Below, piece by piece: positions 9,210 through 18,243 of a DNA stretch of 64,000 bases (its first letter is position 1; each line of letters opens with the position of its first letter). The notes under the pieces were generated by a model that did no database searches, was not told where the DNA came from, and saw only the letters and a program-made list of their open reading frames with translations. Source of the stretch: Microcoleus sp. bin38.metabat.b11b12b14.051 (GTDB taxonomy: Bacteria; Cyanobacteriota; Cyanobacteriia; Cyanobacteriales; Microcoleaceae); NCBI RefSeq assembly GCF_013299165.1, contig NZ_JAAFKD010000002.1, positions 124,001 through 188,000 on the forward strand, read 5' to 3'. A program made the position numbers and the translations under genes.

Positions 9210-9935
9210 ATGAAAATAAGTAAATTTGCAAAATATTTTATTTTGTTTATATTGGTATTAGTATCTGCAACCAGCCTATATTATCCAACATCTGTTAGCG
9301 CAAAGGAGCCGCCGAAAGTGCAAATCTTCCAAGCAGAAACAGAGCCATTAGTACCTGAAATTGTGAGCCTGAGTCAACTTCCCAGTTGGGCGCGACTTGT
9401 TGACATTCGCACGGTAAATCCCAACATTCGCCTCGATATCCGCTACGCTACTGCTAACAATTTCTTGAAACGAAAGCTTTACAAAGTCGCAAAATGTGCT
9501 TTGAGAGCTTCTGTTGCTCAAAAGTTAGCGCTAGTTCAAACAGATTTGGAAAAAATCGGCTTGGGTTTGAAAGTTTACGATTGCTACAGGCCTTTTTCGG
9601 TGACTAAGCAAATGTGGGAATTTTTGCCAGATCCGAACTACGTTGCTAATCCTGCTAGGGGTTCGCGGCACAATCGCGGTGCGGCTGTAGATTTAACTTT
9701 AGTCGATCGCACTGGCAAAGAATTAGAGATGCCAACGCCTTATGACGATTTTACCAAAAAAGCTCACAGAGATTACAGCGGTGGCAGTGCCCAATCTCGG
9801 AAAAATCGTCAAACCCTTGAGGATGCGATGAAAAAACAGGGATTTATTGGGATAAGTACAGAATGGTGGCACTTTGATTCGGAAGATTGGCAGAAGTTTG
9901 CGATTTTAGATGTGTCGCTTTCGGAAATTCCTTGA
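9210..9935 (+). CDS. VanX-like D-alanyl-D-alanine dipeptidase (peptidase M15D)
   Basis: This 241-residue protein has an N-terminal hydrophobic segment (residues 9-30) followed by VSAKE, read as a signal peptide or membrane anchor. The zinc site of the M15 family is complete: SRHNRGAAVDL gives H154 and D161, and EWWHF gives the catalytic E218 and H221. R127 in YDCYRPF matches the substrate-binding Arg. Such enzymes split D-Ala-D-Ala dipeptide. In cyanobacteria a periplasmic copy most likely serves peptidoglycan turnover; there are no other van genes nearby, so glycopeptide resistance is not suggested. Confidence 0.9.
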   Translation: MKISKFAKYFILFILVLVSATSLYYPTSVSAKEPPKVQIFQAETEPLVPEIVSLSQLPSWARLVDIRTVNPNIRLDIRYATANNFLKRKLYKVAKCALRASVAQKLALVQTDLEKIGLGLKVYDCYRPFSVTKQMWEFLPDPNYVANPARGSRHNRGAAVDLTLVDRTGKELEMPTPYDDFTKKAHRDYSGGSAQSRKNRQTLEDAMKKQGFIGISTEWWHFDSEDWQKFAILDVSLSEIP

Positions 9936-9951
9936 TTAGCTAAGTGCAAAC

Positions 9952-10275
9952 AGGTTCGTAGTGAGGACTTTAGTCCGCCAAAAATCAAGGTTCGTAATGA
10001 GGACTTTAGTCCGCCAAAAATCAAGGTTCGTAATGAGGACTTTAGTCCGCCAAAAATCAAGGTTCGTAATGAGGACTTTAGTCCGCCAAAAATCAAGGTT
10101 CGTAGTGAGGACTTTAGTCCGCCAAAAATCAAGGTTCGTAGTGAGGACTTTAGTCCGCCAAAAATCAAGGTTCGTAGTGAGGACTTTAGTCCGCCAAAAA
10201 TCAAGGTTCGTAGTGAGAACTTTAGTCCGCCAAAAATCAAGGTTCGTAGTGAGAACTTTAGTCCGCCAAAATTGT
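9952..10275. repeat. Nine tandem copies of a 36-bp repeat
   Basis: Copies start at 9952, 9988, 10024, 10060, 10096, 10132, 10168, 10204 and 10240. Each contains GGTTCGTAGTGAGGACTTTA, then GTCCGCC and an A-rich spacer, with A/G and A/G variation at two positions. The period is a multiple of three, so both strands are open as (12-residue)n frames, but this is a by-product of the repeat. The inner GAGGACTTTAGTCC is a short palindrome. Confidence 0.95.
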
Positions 10276-10283
10276 TAAATCAG

Positions 10284-10556
10284 GACTGAAGTCCTTACTA
10301 CAAACCAGAAGAAGGACTGAAGTCCTCACTACGAACTTTTAAGAAGGACTGAAGTCCTCACTACGAACTTTTAAGAAGGACTGAAGTCCTTACTACGAAC
10401 TTTTAAGAAGGACTGAAGTCCTCACTACGAACTTTACTACGAACTTTTAAGAAGGACTGAAGTCCTCACTACGAACTTTACTACGAACTTTTAAGAAGGA
10501 CTGAAGTCCTCACTACAAACTTTTAAGAAGGACTGAAGTCCTCACTACAAACCTCA
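10284..10556. repeat. Tandem repeats in inverted orientation to the 36-bp array
   Basis: About eight copies of a roughly 32-bp unit containing GGACTGAAGTCCTCACTACG and ACTTTTAAGAA follow the previous array in opposite orientation. Two copies carry an extra TTTACTACGAAC. Together with 9952-10275 this makes a 600-bp zone that could form a large cruciform or transcript hairpin. It separates the dipeptidase gene from a converging gene. Confidence 0.9.
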
Positions 10557-10560
10557 GTAT

Positions 10561-11400
10561 TTATCGGACTCGCACATAAAATTCGTATTCATAGCCGCGG
10601 AAATTTGAGTCGAGTTGAAATGTGTAATTTCCAGTTACTGGTATTTTCCCAGTCCACTCAGTTTCATTTCCTTGATAAGAATTTCCTAAAAGTTTGCCAC
10701 TAGGAGTCAGCATGAGTGGGAAAACATCTTTTCGATTCTTAACAGTCATTGTTTGATTTTTAGCAGCATGAATCTTATAAGAGTGGCTACCACCGCCGAT
10801 AATTCGACCTTTGACTATTGCTTCATTTCCGCCCGGTAAAAAATCAATCTTCTGGTTGACTTTAGAACAACTGCTTTCAGTGCGATTTTTGGCAATCCAA
10901 CCGGGCGGTTCGGTAATTCGCAGCCAACCGTTTTGCTCTTCAATGACGGAAACAAAGCGATTATTTGGGAGTTTTCCTACTATTTTGCTGTCGGTGACGA
11001 TCGGCTGCGATCGCACATTCAGCGGTGGATTCGGATCGCTAACTACAGCCATATTGATTTTACAGCCAGAATTGGGCGGTGTGACCACCACTGGATCAAC
11101 TTTTTGCGGGGTGACTCCGGCGATTAGCGCAGGTAGAAGTGTGGCGCTTTTGACTGGCTGAGGTTGAGATTTCGGAGATTCCACAGCCTCGGGTTCTACT
11201 TGCAGGGGTTCTGCTGGTTCAGATTCGGGGTTGTTCGCCGGAAGGGGTGAAATCTCGTTGCTGGCTGCTGCTGGGGACTCTACAACCGGGGGATCGGATT
11301 GTTTCATCGCACCCGACTGTATCGTTGCAGTAGCAACTCCCACGGCTGTTGCTAGACCTGCTAAGGTGACTATGAGGATTTGAGTTGAAGTAAATGACAT
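10561..11400 (-). CDS. Secreted SH3b-domain protein
   Basis: This 279-residue protein has an N-terminal hydrophobic segment (about residues 7-27) that can act as signal anchor, followed by a Pro/Glu/Ser-rich linker (30-90). An SH3b-like domain follows at about 110-180 (LNVRSQPIVTDSKIVGKLPNNRFVSV is its core, quoted in pieces: LNVRSQP, GWLRI, PPGWIA). The C-terminal part (about 185-279) resembles a jelly-roll PPC-like domain (TGNYTFQLDSN). It probably acts in the periplasm or cell envelope. The substrate is unknown. Confidence 0.75.
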   Translation of the reverse strand: MSFTSTQILIVTLAGLATAVGVATATIQSGAMKQSDPPVVESPAAASNEISPLPANNPESEPAEPLQVEPEAVESPKSQPQPVKSATLLPALIAGVTPQKVDPVVVTPPNSGCKINMAVVSDPNPPLNVRSQPIVTDSKIVGKLPNNRFVSVIEEQNGWLRITEPPGWIAKNRTESSCSKVNQKIDFLPGGNEAIVKGRIIGGGSHSYKIHAAKNQTMTVKNRKDVFPLMLTPSGKLLGNSYQGNETEWTGKIPVTGNYTFQLDSNFRGYEYEFYVRVR

Positions 11401-11726
11401 AAAAACCCCCTCTGTATTTATACTGATATTTTTGTTTTCCAGTTGGCGCGATGCCAGTCAAGTTAAAGGAAAAATACGTAATTAGGCGGATTTATCAAGA
11501 TTTTACTCGAAAACTCCGGGCGATCGCCCTTCCCTCTCTAGTGAAAATACTTAATCAGGGTTGAGGTTTCCGCATGAGTTCCTAAAATTTAACCTGGATA
11601 ATTGTCACAATCATTTCACTCCATCTATACTTGACAACTGTATAGATCGTAATCTTCTCGCTCGCCAGTTGCGCGGGGCATCTGGCAAGATAAGCGTCCA
11701 GCGCGAGGTGCAGTTTAGTAGCTAAA
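11401..11726. other. Intergenic region between divergent genes
   Basis: The region separates the SH3b gene (minus) from the NACHT gene (plus) and must hold both promoters. A TTGACA box is visible at 11631-11636 but no convincing -10 box follows at the right distance. No RNA gene or repeat array is evident. Confidence 0.4.
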
Positions 11727-13094
11727 ATGTCAAGATTCATTTCTCTGAGATCACAACCGCCTCGCGATCGACTGCTTTCGGAGGTGAAGCAGGAAGCCCA
11801 AGCAGCCCGATCGCAATCCTTGCACGCTGCTGTACTGGCTAACCTCAGCCAAGACTCCCAGCCTGTCGGTGTTAGCCGCTGTTGGGATGTAGAAGTGAAA
11901 GCAGGAAACCGTCCGAGTTTTCGGCTTCCTGCCAAAGCTAGCATTTCTCAAGTGTTCGATCGCACCAACGGCAAATTAGTCATTTTGGGAGCAACGGGTG
12001 CAGGCAAAACCACGACGCTGCTAGAATTAGCTCTGGTGTTAGTTTCCCGCGCCGAACAAGATCCTAATTTACCAATACCAGTGCTGTTTGAACTCGGATC
12101 GTGGAAAGCAGAATCTGGGGCGATCGCAGATTGGTTAATTGCTCAACTTCAGTTCAAATACGGCATCTCGACTGCTGTCGGCAAAAAAATGCTCGCCGCA
12201 CAAAAATTGCTGCCTCTCCTCGACGGTTTGGACGAAGTAGAAACCCACCGCCAAGATAGCTGCATTCAAGCAATCAATCAGTTTTTTCAAAGCGAATTTC
12301 AACCAAAACATTTAGTAGCTTGCAGTAGTTTTGAAGCTTACAAAAACTGCCAAACGAGATTTAAACTGCAAGCAGCAGTTTTACTAAAACCTCTGACAGA
12401 AACTCAGATTCAAAATTATTTGCTAGAAGCCAGAAGCCGCGAACTTTGGTACAGCATAGAGAAGGAGCCGGACTTGCTAAAATTGGCAAAAACTCCATTG
12501 TTATTGAGCATGATGGCTTTGGCTTACGATGACATTTTAATCGAATCTTGGAAGCGCATAACTTCCCCAGAAGAACAGCGCAAATATCTATTAACTGCCT
12601 ACATTCGCCATCAAATGACTGGGGAAGTCAAGCAGTATCCCAGAAATAAGGAACTGCGCCCCGAACAAATTCGCCACTGGCTGGGATGGTTGGCGAGAAG
12701 GATGGAACAGCAAGGAATTCAAGAGTTTTATCTCGATCGCATTCCGTCTAGCTGGCTGCAAACAGGCGAGCAGCAGCGGAAATATCAGTTTGGAGTTAAG
12801 CTAGTTGGCGGGCTGATTTGGGTGATTTTGGGAGGAATTGTCACCTTAGTCTCCGGGTCGGTTTTGGGGTTGATTGCGGGTGCTATAGCGGCGGTAATTA
12901 GTGCTGTGTTACCTCCAATTCCGGCGATTGACAGTTTGATATTGCGCCTCGTGCTGTGGTCTAGCGGCTATATTCCTTGGGATTACAAGCGTTTTCTGGA
13001 TGCTGCGGGCGATCGGCTGTTGCTGCAACAAACGGGCGATCGGCGTTATCGATTTATCCACGATTTGTTGCAAAAACATTTTGCTGAAATCTAA
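11727..13094 (+). CDS. NACHT-type STAND ATPase with C-terminal membrane segments
   Basis: This 455-residue protein has a Walker A motif LGATGAGKTTT (about residues 87-97), a Walker B block LLPLLDGLDEVETH (about 167-180) and the TPLLLSMM signature typical of NACHT ATPases. A helical domain follows. Residues about 356-405 contain two hydrophobic segments (GGLIWVILGGIVTLV and GLIAGAIAAVISAVL). The protein ends FIHDLLQKHFAEI with no sensor repeats, so it is short for a STAND protein. The N-terminal 75 residues are not a recognisable effector. Bacterial NACHT proteins can act in phage defence, but cyanobacteria carry many uncharacterised ones. Confidence 0.8.
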   Translation: MSRFISLRSQPPRDRLLSEVKQEAQAARSQSLHAAVLANLSQDSQPVGVSRCWDVEVKAGNRPSFRLPAKASISQVFDRTNGKLVILGATGAGKTTTLLELALVLVSRAEQDPNLPIPVLFELGSWKAESGAIADWLIAQLQFKYGISTAVGKKMLAAQKLLPLLDGLDEVETHRQDSCIQAINQFFQSEFQPKHLVACSSFEAYKNCQTRFKLQAAVLLKPLTETQIQNYLLEARSRELWYSIEKEPDLLKLAKTPLLLSMMALAYDDILIESWKRITSPEEQRKYLLTAYIRHQMTGEVKQYPRNKELRPEQIRHWLGWLARRMEQQGIQEFYLDRIPSSWLQTGEQQRKYQFGVKLVGGLIWVILGGIVTLVSGSVLGLIAGAIAAVISAVLPPIPAIDSLILRLVLWSSGYIPWDYKRFLDAAGDRLLLQQTGDRRYRFIHDLLQKHFAEI

Positions 13095-13132
13095 ATGCAG
13101 AAGCTTGACAAAATTTACTATTCATGATAAAT

Positions 13133-13335
13133 AGCCGGGCGGTTGAAACCGCGGCTACACAAACAAAACCCGCCTCCGCGGGTTGAAGAGTACCTCATAA
13201 AAATGCGTTACTTTCTTCATTCGGCGTCCGGCGGAATTCGTTTGTGTAGACGCGGTTTCAACCGCCGTCCGATCTTCATTCGGCGTCCGGCGGAATTCGT
13301 TTGTGTAGACGCGGTTTCAACCGCCGTCTTTGGTG
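13133..13335. repeat. Palindromic GGCGGTTGAAACCGC repeats
   Basis: One inverted copy (13138-13185) is followed by two direct copies of a unit of about 68 bp with CGGCGTCCGGCGGAATTCG and GTGTAGACGCGGTTTCAACC. They belong to the same family as the array at 30881-31362. Short apparent frames here are repeat artefacts. Confidence 0.8.
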
Positions 13336-13372
13336 GTATTTTTGCCATGAGAAAGACCTGTTCCGCACTGAA

Positions 13373-13549
13373 TTATAATCCAGGAAAAAGTGGATCTTTT
13401 AATAAAGTATCTCCCAGATAAGTCTGCGGTGCTGCATCGGGATAAAAAACTGTAATACTTCTAGCCTTGCTATCTACTATCCAAACCCGCAATACCTTAG
13501 CATCTAAATAATTTCTCGCTTTGGCCGCTAACTGACCGAAAGTCGCCAT
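13373..13549 (-). pseudogene. C-terminal fragment of a Uma2-family endonuclease
   Basis: A 58-residue frame contains ARNYLDAKVLRVWIVDSKAR and SITVFYPDAAPQTYLGD, the C-terminal beta-strand region of Uma2 (DUF820) proteins. The N-terminal two thirds, including the rest of the nuclease core, are missing. Repeats lie on both sides. It is best read as a decayed gene. An apparently intact Uma2 gene occurs at 34124. Confidence 0.65.
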
Positions 13550-13555
13550 TATTAA

Positions 13556-13690
13556 TCTCTAAATTCTATCGACAATCTCATGGCGACGCACCTGATACTG
13601 ATAAGTAGAAGGAAGTAATCGAGCGGGTGCGTCGCCATTATTGATCTCTAAATTCTATCGACAATCTCATGGCGACGCACCTGATACCAA
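13556..13690. repeat. Two direct copies of a roughly 90-bp repeat
   Basis: The segment TCTAAATTCTATCGACAATC with TCATGGCGACGCACCTGATA occurs at 13557-13599 and again at 13647-13689. A GTCGCC-containing linker joins them. The GGCGACGCACC core is shared with the repeat at 13945. Confidence 0.75.
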
Positions 13691-13721
13691 TTTGAAAAAG
13701 TCTTGCAACAATTATTGATTC

Positions 13722-13913
13722 TATAGAACCCATTTGACATCTTTGAGTTTTTGGGTTGGGTGACGAGAAATACCGAGATTAACCCGGTTTCTGAGATTTA
13801 CGCCCGGGGCAAGAAACCGGGTTTCTACGAGTTTTTGGGTTGGATGACGAGAAATACTCCTAGAAACCCGGTTTCTGAGATTTACGCAGAATATATCTCA
13901 AATGGGTTCTATA
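13722..13913. mobile_element. MITE-like element with 16-bp terminal inverted repeats
   Basis: TATAGAACCCATTTGA (13722-13737) and its exact complement (13898-13913) bound about 192 bp. The interior carries two GGTTGGRTGACGAGAAATAC copies and AAACCCGGTTTCT palindromes. No transposase frame is inside, which fits a non-autonomous element. Confidence 0.7.
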
Positions 13914-13944
13914 TAGGTTTGTTTCCACGAGTGTTGTAAGCACA

Positions 13945-14006
13945 GGTGCGTCGCTGTTAAATTGTCGATTTTTCTTGAGGGATTGTCGATCGCGACGCAC
14001 CCTACA
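13945..14006. repeat. GGTGCGTCGC palindromic repeat
   Basis: AGGTGCGTCGCTGTTAAATT at the left pairs with GCGACGCACCC at the right. A close relative lies at 44354-44416 in the cyanobactin locus, so this is a dispersed family. The remaining 14007-14171 holds the pdhB leader; a GACCTCCTGCAATC stretch precedes the start but no clear promoter boxes are seen. Confidence 0.65.
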
Positions 14007-14171
14007 GCTAAGGTTGCATAACTTAAATATTGATTGACATAATACAAATATTATGATATGTGTTGGCAAAATCTCCAGTCTTAAGTGTCAAATGTTCGAT
14101 CGCATCCTCACCGACACCCCCAAAAGGTTAAGATTCTAATCTGACCTCCTGCAATCATTGCTTCACCTCCT

Positions 14172-15155
14172 ATGGCAGAAACCCTATTGTTCAACGCCCT
14201 TCGCGAGGCGTTAGATGAAGAAATGGCCCGCGACTCAGCCGTATTCGTACTCGGCGAAGACGTAGGTCAATACGGTGGTTCCTATAAAGTCACCAAAGAC
14301 CTCTACGAAAAATATGGCGAGCTCCGAGTGCTCGATACCCCGATCGCCGAAAATAGCTTTACAGGTATGGCAGTCGGCGCAGCAATGACGGGATTGCGGC
14401 CGATCATCGAAGGCATGAACATGGGCTTTTTGCTGTTGGCCTTCAACCAAATCTCCAACAACGCCGGAATGCTGCGCTACACCTCCGGTGGCAACTTCAA
14501 AATGCCGATGGTAATTCGCGGCCCCGGCGGCGTGGGCCGGCAACTCGGCGCCGAACACTCTCAGCGGTTAGAAGCATATTTCCAAGCAGTACCGGGCTTG
14601 AAAATAGTCGCCTGTTCGACTCCCTACAACGCCAAAGGACTCTTAAAATCAGCCATCCGTGACGATAACCCGGTACTGTTTTTCGAGCACGTTCTGCTGT
14701 ACAACCTTAAGGAAAATTTGCCAGAAACAGAATATTTAGTGCCGTTAGATAAAGCGGAAATTGTGCGATCGGGCAAAGATGTCACCATCTTGACATATTC
14801 GCGGATGCGGCACCACGTCCTGCAAGCCGTGCCCGCACTGGTAAAAGAAGGTTTCGATCCCGAAGTAATCGACCTGATTTCTCTCAAACCCCTCGACATG
14901 GACACCATCGGCGAATCAATTCGCAAAACTCACAAAGTAATTATTGTCGAGGAGTGCATGAAAACCGGAGGCATCGGTGCCGAATTAATTGCCTCAATCT
15001 GCGATCGATTTTTTGACGAGCTCGACGCACCAGTTTTGCGCCTGTCTTCACAAGATATTCCCACACCATACAACGGCAATTTGGAAAGACTGACAATTGT
15101 CCAGCCCAATCAAATAGTCGAAGCTGTCCAAAAAATGGTAGCTTTGCGAGTATAA
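14172..15155 (+). CDS. pdhB: Pyruvate dehydrogenase E1 component, beta subunit
   Basis: This 327-residue protein begins [18 protein letters not shown]. It contains [17 protein letters not shown] and [18 protein letters not shown], the conserved thiamine-diphosphate/interface blocks of the E1 beta family. It pairs with PdhA to decarboxylate pyruvate and acetylate lipoyl-E2. Length is normal for cyanobacteria. The alpha subunit is not in the window, as is usual where pdhA and pdhB are unlinked. Confidence 0.96.
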   Translation: MAETLLFNALREALDEEMARDSAVFVLGEDVGQYGGSYKVTKDLYEKYGELRVLDTPIAENSFTGMAVGAAMTGLRPIIEGMNMGFLLLAFNQISNNAGMLRYTSGGNFKMPMVIRGPGGVGRQLGAEHSQRLEAYFQAVPGLKIVACSTPYNAKGLLKSAIRDDNPVLFFEHVLLYNLKENLPETEYLVPLDKAEIVRSGKDVTILTYSRMRHHVLQAVPALVKEGFDPEVIDLISLKPLDMDTIGESIRKTHKVIIVEECMKTGGIGAELIASICDRFFDELDAPVLRLSSQDIPTPYNGNLERLTIVQPNQIVEAVQKMVALRV

Positions 15156-15162
15156 AGAGTCA

Positions 15163-15226
15163 GTTGTTAGTGGTTAGTGGTTAGTTGTTAGTGGTTAGTT
15201 GTTAGTGGTTAGTTGTTAGTTGTTAG
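15163..15226. repeat. Heptamer tandem repeat (GTTAGTT/GTTAGTG)
   Basis: About nine 7-bp units directly follow pdhB. This is one of several short tandemly repeated heptamer blocks in the window. Confidence 0.9.
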
Positions 15227-15261
15227 AAAGCCGAAAAAAAGATCGGGACGAACTAATAACT

Positions 15262-15382
15262 GGGTGCATCTCAGTTTTGCTGTATACAGTGCGAGCGTCC
15301 CCGCTCGCTTGCTGTATATAGCACGCGAGCGGGGACGCTCGCACTGTAAAGAAACATCCTTTTGCAAAACTGAGATGCACCC
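15262..15382. mobile_element. 121-bp MITE-like palindrome with 19-bp terminal inverted repeats
   Basis: GGGTGCATCTCAGTTTTGC (15262-15280) is exactly complemented at 15364-15382. Inside, CAGTGCGAGCGTCCCCGCTC is mirrored by its complement around a short loop, so nearly the whole element can fold. It has no coding content. Confidence 0.8.
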
Positions 15383-15397
15383 TAATAACTAATAATT

Positions 15398-15470
15398 AAT
15401 CACCAATTACCAATCACCAATCACCAATCACAAATTACCAATTACCAATTACCAATTACCAATTACCAAT
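15398..15470. repeat. Heptamer tandem repeat (ACCAATT/ACCAATC)
   Basis: About ten 7-bp units run to within ten bases of the secD start codon, so they occupy the place where a ribosome-binding site would normally lie; no Shine-Dalgarno sequence is visible there. Confidence 0.85.
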
Positions 15471-15478
15471 AATTAAGT

Positions 15479-16888
15479 ATGCAAAAACAACGTTCAATAT
15501 TAGCCCTAATTTTTGTTTTAGTCATCGCCGCGATTACTGTGATAGTAACAATTCCGACGCGGCTGGGATTAGACTTGCAAGGAGGGTCACAACTCACGAT
15601 TCAGGTCAAAACTACCAAAGATATCCCGAAAATTGAAGAGCGGGATCTAGAAGCAGTGCGGCGAATTATCGAAAACCGAGTTAATGGTTTGGGAGTCTCT
15701 GAAGCACTTGTACAAACGGTAGGGAACGATCAAATTTTGGTTCAGTTGCCAGGGGTAAGCGATCCGCAACAAGCGGAACGGGTGCTCGGCGGTACCGCAC
15801 AGCTAGATTTTCGGCGCGAAATACCGCAAGAAAGAGCTTTTTTGAACGTCAGACAGGAGGAACTTGCTGGACTACTACGCAAGCAGCAAGACTTGCAGGT
15901 AAAAGCAGATGCTAAAGCCATCGCCGAGAACCAAACTGCGATCGACAAAAAGAATCAGGAAATTAAACAACTCACCGCTAACCTTTACCAACGTACCGAA
16001 ATTACCGGCAAAAACCTCAAAGATGCTTTTGCCACATCCAATTCCTTAGGAAACACCTATGCTGTAGCCCTACGCTTCGATACCGAGGGCGCCCAAAAAT
16101 TTGCCGATCTGACTAAAACCATTGCTGGTACGCAGCTCACTCTAGGTATTTTTGTAGATAACGAATTGATCAGCGCTGCGACTGTGAGCGATCAGTACAA
16201 AGCCACTGGTATCACAGGCGGTAATGTCGAAATTTCGGGCAACTTTACAGCACAAAAAGCTAATGACTTGGCTGTACAATTGCGCGGTGGTGCTTTACCA
16301 GTGCCGGTAGAAATTGTTGAAAACCGCACTGTCGGCGCTAGTTTGGGTAGAGACAGCATTCAAAGCAGTATCTATGCAGGTATCGGCGGCTTGGTTTTAG
16401 TCTTGATTTTCATGGTGGCGTACTATCGACTCCCCGGCGTAATTGCCAATATTGCTCTGTTAATTTATGCTCTGTTAACTTGGGCCGCTTTCGTGCTGTT
16501 GGGAGTAACTTTAACCCTGCCGGGAATTGCTGGTTTTGTCCTCAGCATCGGTATGGCTGTGGATGCTAACGTGCTGATTTTTGAGCGCACGCGGGAAGAG
16601 TTGCGGGCAGGGAAGACGCTTTATCGATCGGTCGAATCGGGTTTTTACCGCGCTTTTTCCAGCATTTTAGACGGCAACGTAACTACGCTAATTGCTTGTG
16701 CAGCTTTGTTCTGGTTGGGTGCTGGTTTAGTCAAAGGCTTCGCTGTAACCCTAGCCTTGGGCGTCGCAGTCAGTATGTTTACGGCGATTACTTGCAGCCG
16801 CACTCTTCTTTTGGTAGTGTTGGGCTTTCCCGGATTGCGTAAACCCGCGTGGTTTTGTCCCGGTTTGTCGAAAACTGCCAATAGCTAA
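15479..16888 (+). CDS. secD: Protein translocase subunit SecD
   Basis: This 469-residue protein has a first membrane helix (about residues 7-27), the TRLGLDLQGGSQLTIQV motif (D1 block LGLDLQGG), a large periplasmic/lumenal domain, and five C-terminal membrane helices starting near residue 300 with the GMAVDANVLIFER signature. SecDF uses proton motive force to pull exported proteins after SecYEG. SecF is encoded next, after a repeat block. The C-terminal tail is short and ends normally. Confidence 0.96.
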   Translation: MQKQRSILALIFVLVIAAITVIVTIPTRLGLDLQGGSQLTIQVKTTKDIPKIEERDLEAVRRIIENRVNGLGVSEALVQTVGNDQILVQLPGVSDPQQAERVLGGTAQLDFRREIPQERAFLNVRQEELAGLLRKQQDLQVKADAKAIAENQTAIDKKNQEIKQLTANLYQRTEITGKNLKDAFATSNSLGNTYAVALRFDTEGAQKFADLTKTIAGTQLTLGIFVDNELISAATVSDQYKATGITGGNVEISGNFTAQKANDLAVQLRGGALPVPVEIVENRTVGASLGRDSIQSSIYAGIGGLVLVLIFMVAYYRLPGVIANIALLIYALLTWAAFVLLGVTLTLPGIAGFVLSIGMAVDANVLIFERTREELRAGKTLYRSVESGFYRAFSSILDGNVTTLIACAALFWLGAGLVKGFAVTLALGVAVSMFTAITCSRTLLLVVLGFPGLRKPAWFCPGLSKTANS

Positions 16889-17118
16889 TAGGTAATTGGT
16901 AATTGGTAATAGGTAATTGGTAATTGGTAATTGGTAATTGGTAATTGGTAATGGTTGTAAAGTACCAATAGCTAAAAATTATTTGTAAATTAATGCCCAA
17001 TTTTCAATGCCCAATGCCCAATGCCCAATTCTCAATGCCCAATTCCCAATTCCCAATGCCCAATGCCCAATGCCCAATTCTCAATTCCCAATTCCCAATT
17101 CCCAATTCCCAATTCCCG
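16889..17118. repeat. Heptamer tandem repeats between secD and secF
   Basis: Two blocks are present: TAATTGG units at 16889-16953 and CCCAATT/CCCAATG units at 16993-17118. The second block runs to eight bases before the secF ATG. All frames read [16 protein letters not shown] strings here, which are repeat artefacts and falsely extend the secF frame. Confidence 0.9.
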
Positions 17119-17125
17119 CGAAATT

Positions 17126-18094
17126 ATGCAATTCAGTGTTATCAAACAGCGATCGATCTGGTGGAGTATTTCCGCCGCTATCATCCTTGCAGGTATAGTG
17201 TCGATGGCGATTTCTTGGACTCGTCCCGACATCCGCGCACCGCTGCGCCCCAGTTTGGACTTTATCGGCGGCACTCGCTTGCAATTTGAACTCGACTGCA
17301 CGAAACCGGAAAATTGTAAACCCATCGATATTTCCACTGTCCGCCAAATTCTCGATACCCAAGGTTTGGCTGGTAGCAGCATTCAAGTTATCGGCAAAGA
17401 ACAGCGCGGTTTGTCGCTCCGCACGAAAACTTTGGATGTGGAACAGCGGACTAAGTTGCAAACAGCTTTGAGCGAAAAAATAGGTGCTTTTGCTCCTCAA
17501 TCTATTCAAATTGATACGGTTGGGCCGACCCTCGGCAAACAGTTGTTTACTTCTGGTTTGCTGGCTTTGTTCCTGTCTTTTGCTGGTATTACTATTTATC
17601 TGACCTTCCGGTTTCAGTTAGATTATGCCTTTTTTGCTTTTGTTGCTCTGTTTCACGATGTCTTAATTACGCTGGGCATTTTCTCAATGTTGGGTTTAGT
17701 TATAGGAGTGGAAGTTGACAGTTTATTTGTGGTGGCGCTCTTGACAATTATCGGTTTTTCTGTTAACGATACAGTGGTAATTTACGATCGCGTGCGAGAA
17801 GTAATCAAGCTAAATCCCGGACAGTCGATCGATCAAATTGTCGATGATGCTGTCATGCAGACGCTGGGAAGGTCAATTAACACAACTTTTACCACGTTGC
17901 TGACCTTGTTTTCCATCTTTTTGTTTGGCGGCGAAACCCTCAAGTATTTTGCTTTAGCATTGATTGTCGGCTTTATTGCCGGTGCGTATTCAAGTATTTT
18001 TATTGCTAGCACTCTGCTAGCTTGGTGGCGCAGTCGCACGGGCAACTCCATCGCCATCCCCACAGAAGGAATCAACCCATCAGAAGAAGTTTAA
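17126..18094 (+). CDS. secF: Protein translocase subunit SecF
   Basis: The start is placed at ATG 17126 ([16 protein letters not shown]), because the frame upstream consists only of heptamer repeat. The 322-residue protein has a first membrane helix, the [13 protein letters not shown] motif (SecF D1) and five C-terminal helices with the [15 protein letters not shown] signature near residues 210-225. It works with SecD. The repeat between the genes removes any normal Shine-Dalgarno site. Confidence 0.95.
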   Translation: MQFSVIKQRSIWWSISAAIILAGIVSMAISWTRPDIRAPLRPSLDFIGGTRLQFELDCTKPENCKPIDISTVRQILDTQGLAGSSIQVIGKEQRGLSLRTKTLDVEQRTKLQTALSEKIGAFAPQSIQIDTVGPTLGKQLFTSGLLALFLSFAGITIYLTFRFQLDYAFFAFVALFHDVLITLGIFSMLGLVIGVEVDSLFVVALLTIIGFSVNDTVVIYDRVREVIKLNPGQSIDQIVDDAVMQTLGRSINTTFTTLLTLFSIFLFGGETLKYFALALIVGFIAGAYSSIFIASTLLAWWRSRTGNSIAIPTEGINPSEEV

Positions 18095-18243
18095 TTGTCA
18101 TTGTCATCAGTCATTAGTTGTCAAGCTGCTGACTGGTGTTAATTGTTAACTGACTCAGGACTCAGGCAAAAAAATGGTTTGACGTGCTACTGATAGCGGC
18201 AAGGTGCGCCATAAGCACCCTACATACCAATGACTAATGACTC

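Noticed and set aside
9210..9935. Vancomycin-resistance determinant
   Set aside because: No vanA, vanH or regulator genes nearby; a single VanX-like gene is common in bacteria with other roles.
9961..10278. Open frames in the 36-bp array (repeating MRTLVRQKSRFV)
   Set aside because: A period divisible by three keeps frames open on both strands; there is no ribosome-binding site and the unit is a palindromic DNA repeat found elsewhere in non-coding positions.
11582..11944. 120-codon minus frame overlapping the start of the NACHT gene
   Set aside because: It overlaps a well-supported gene for over 200 bases and has no recognisable domain.
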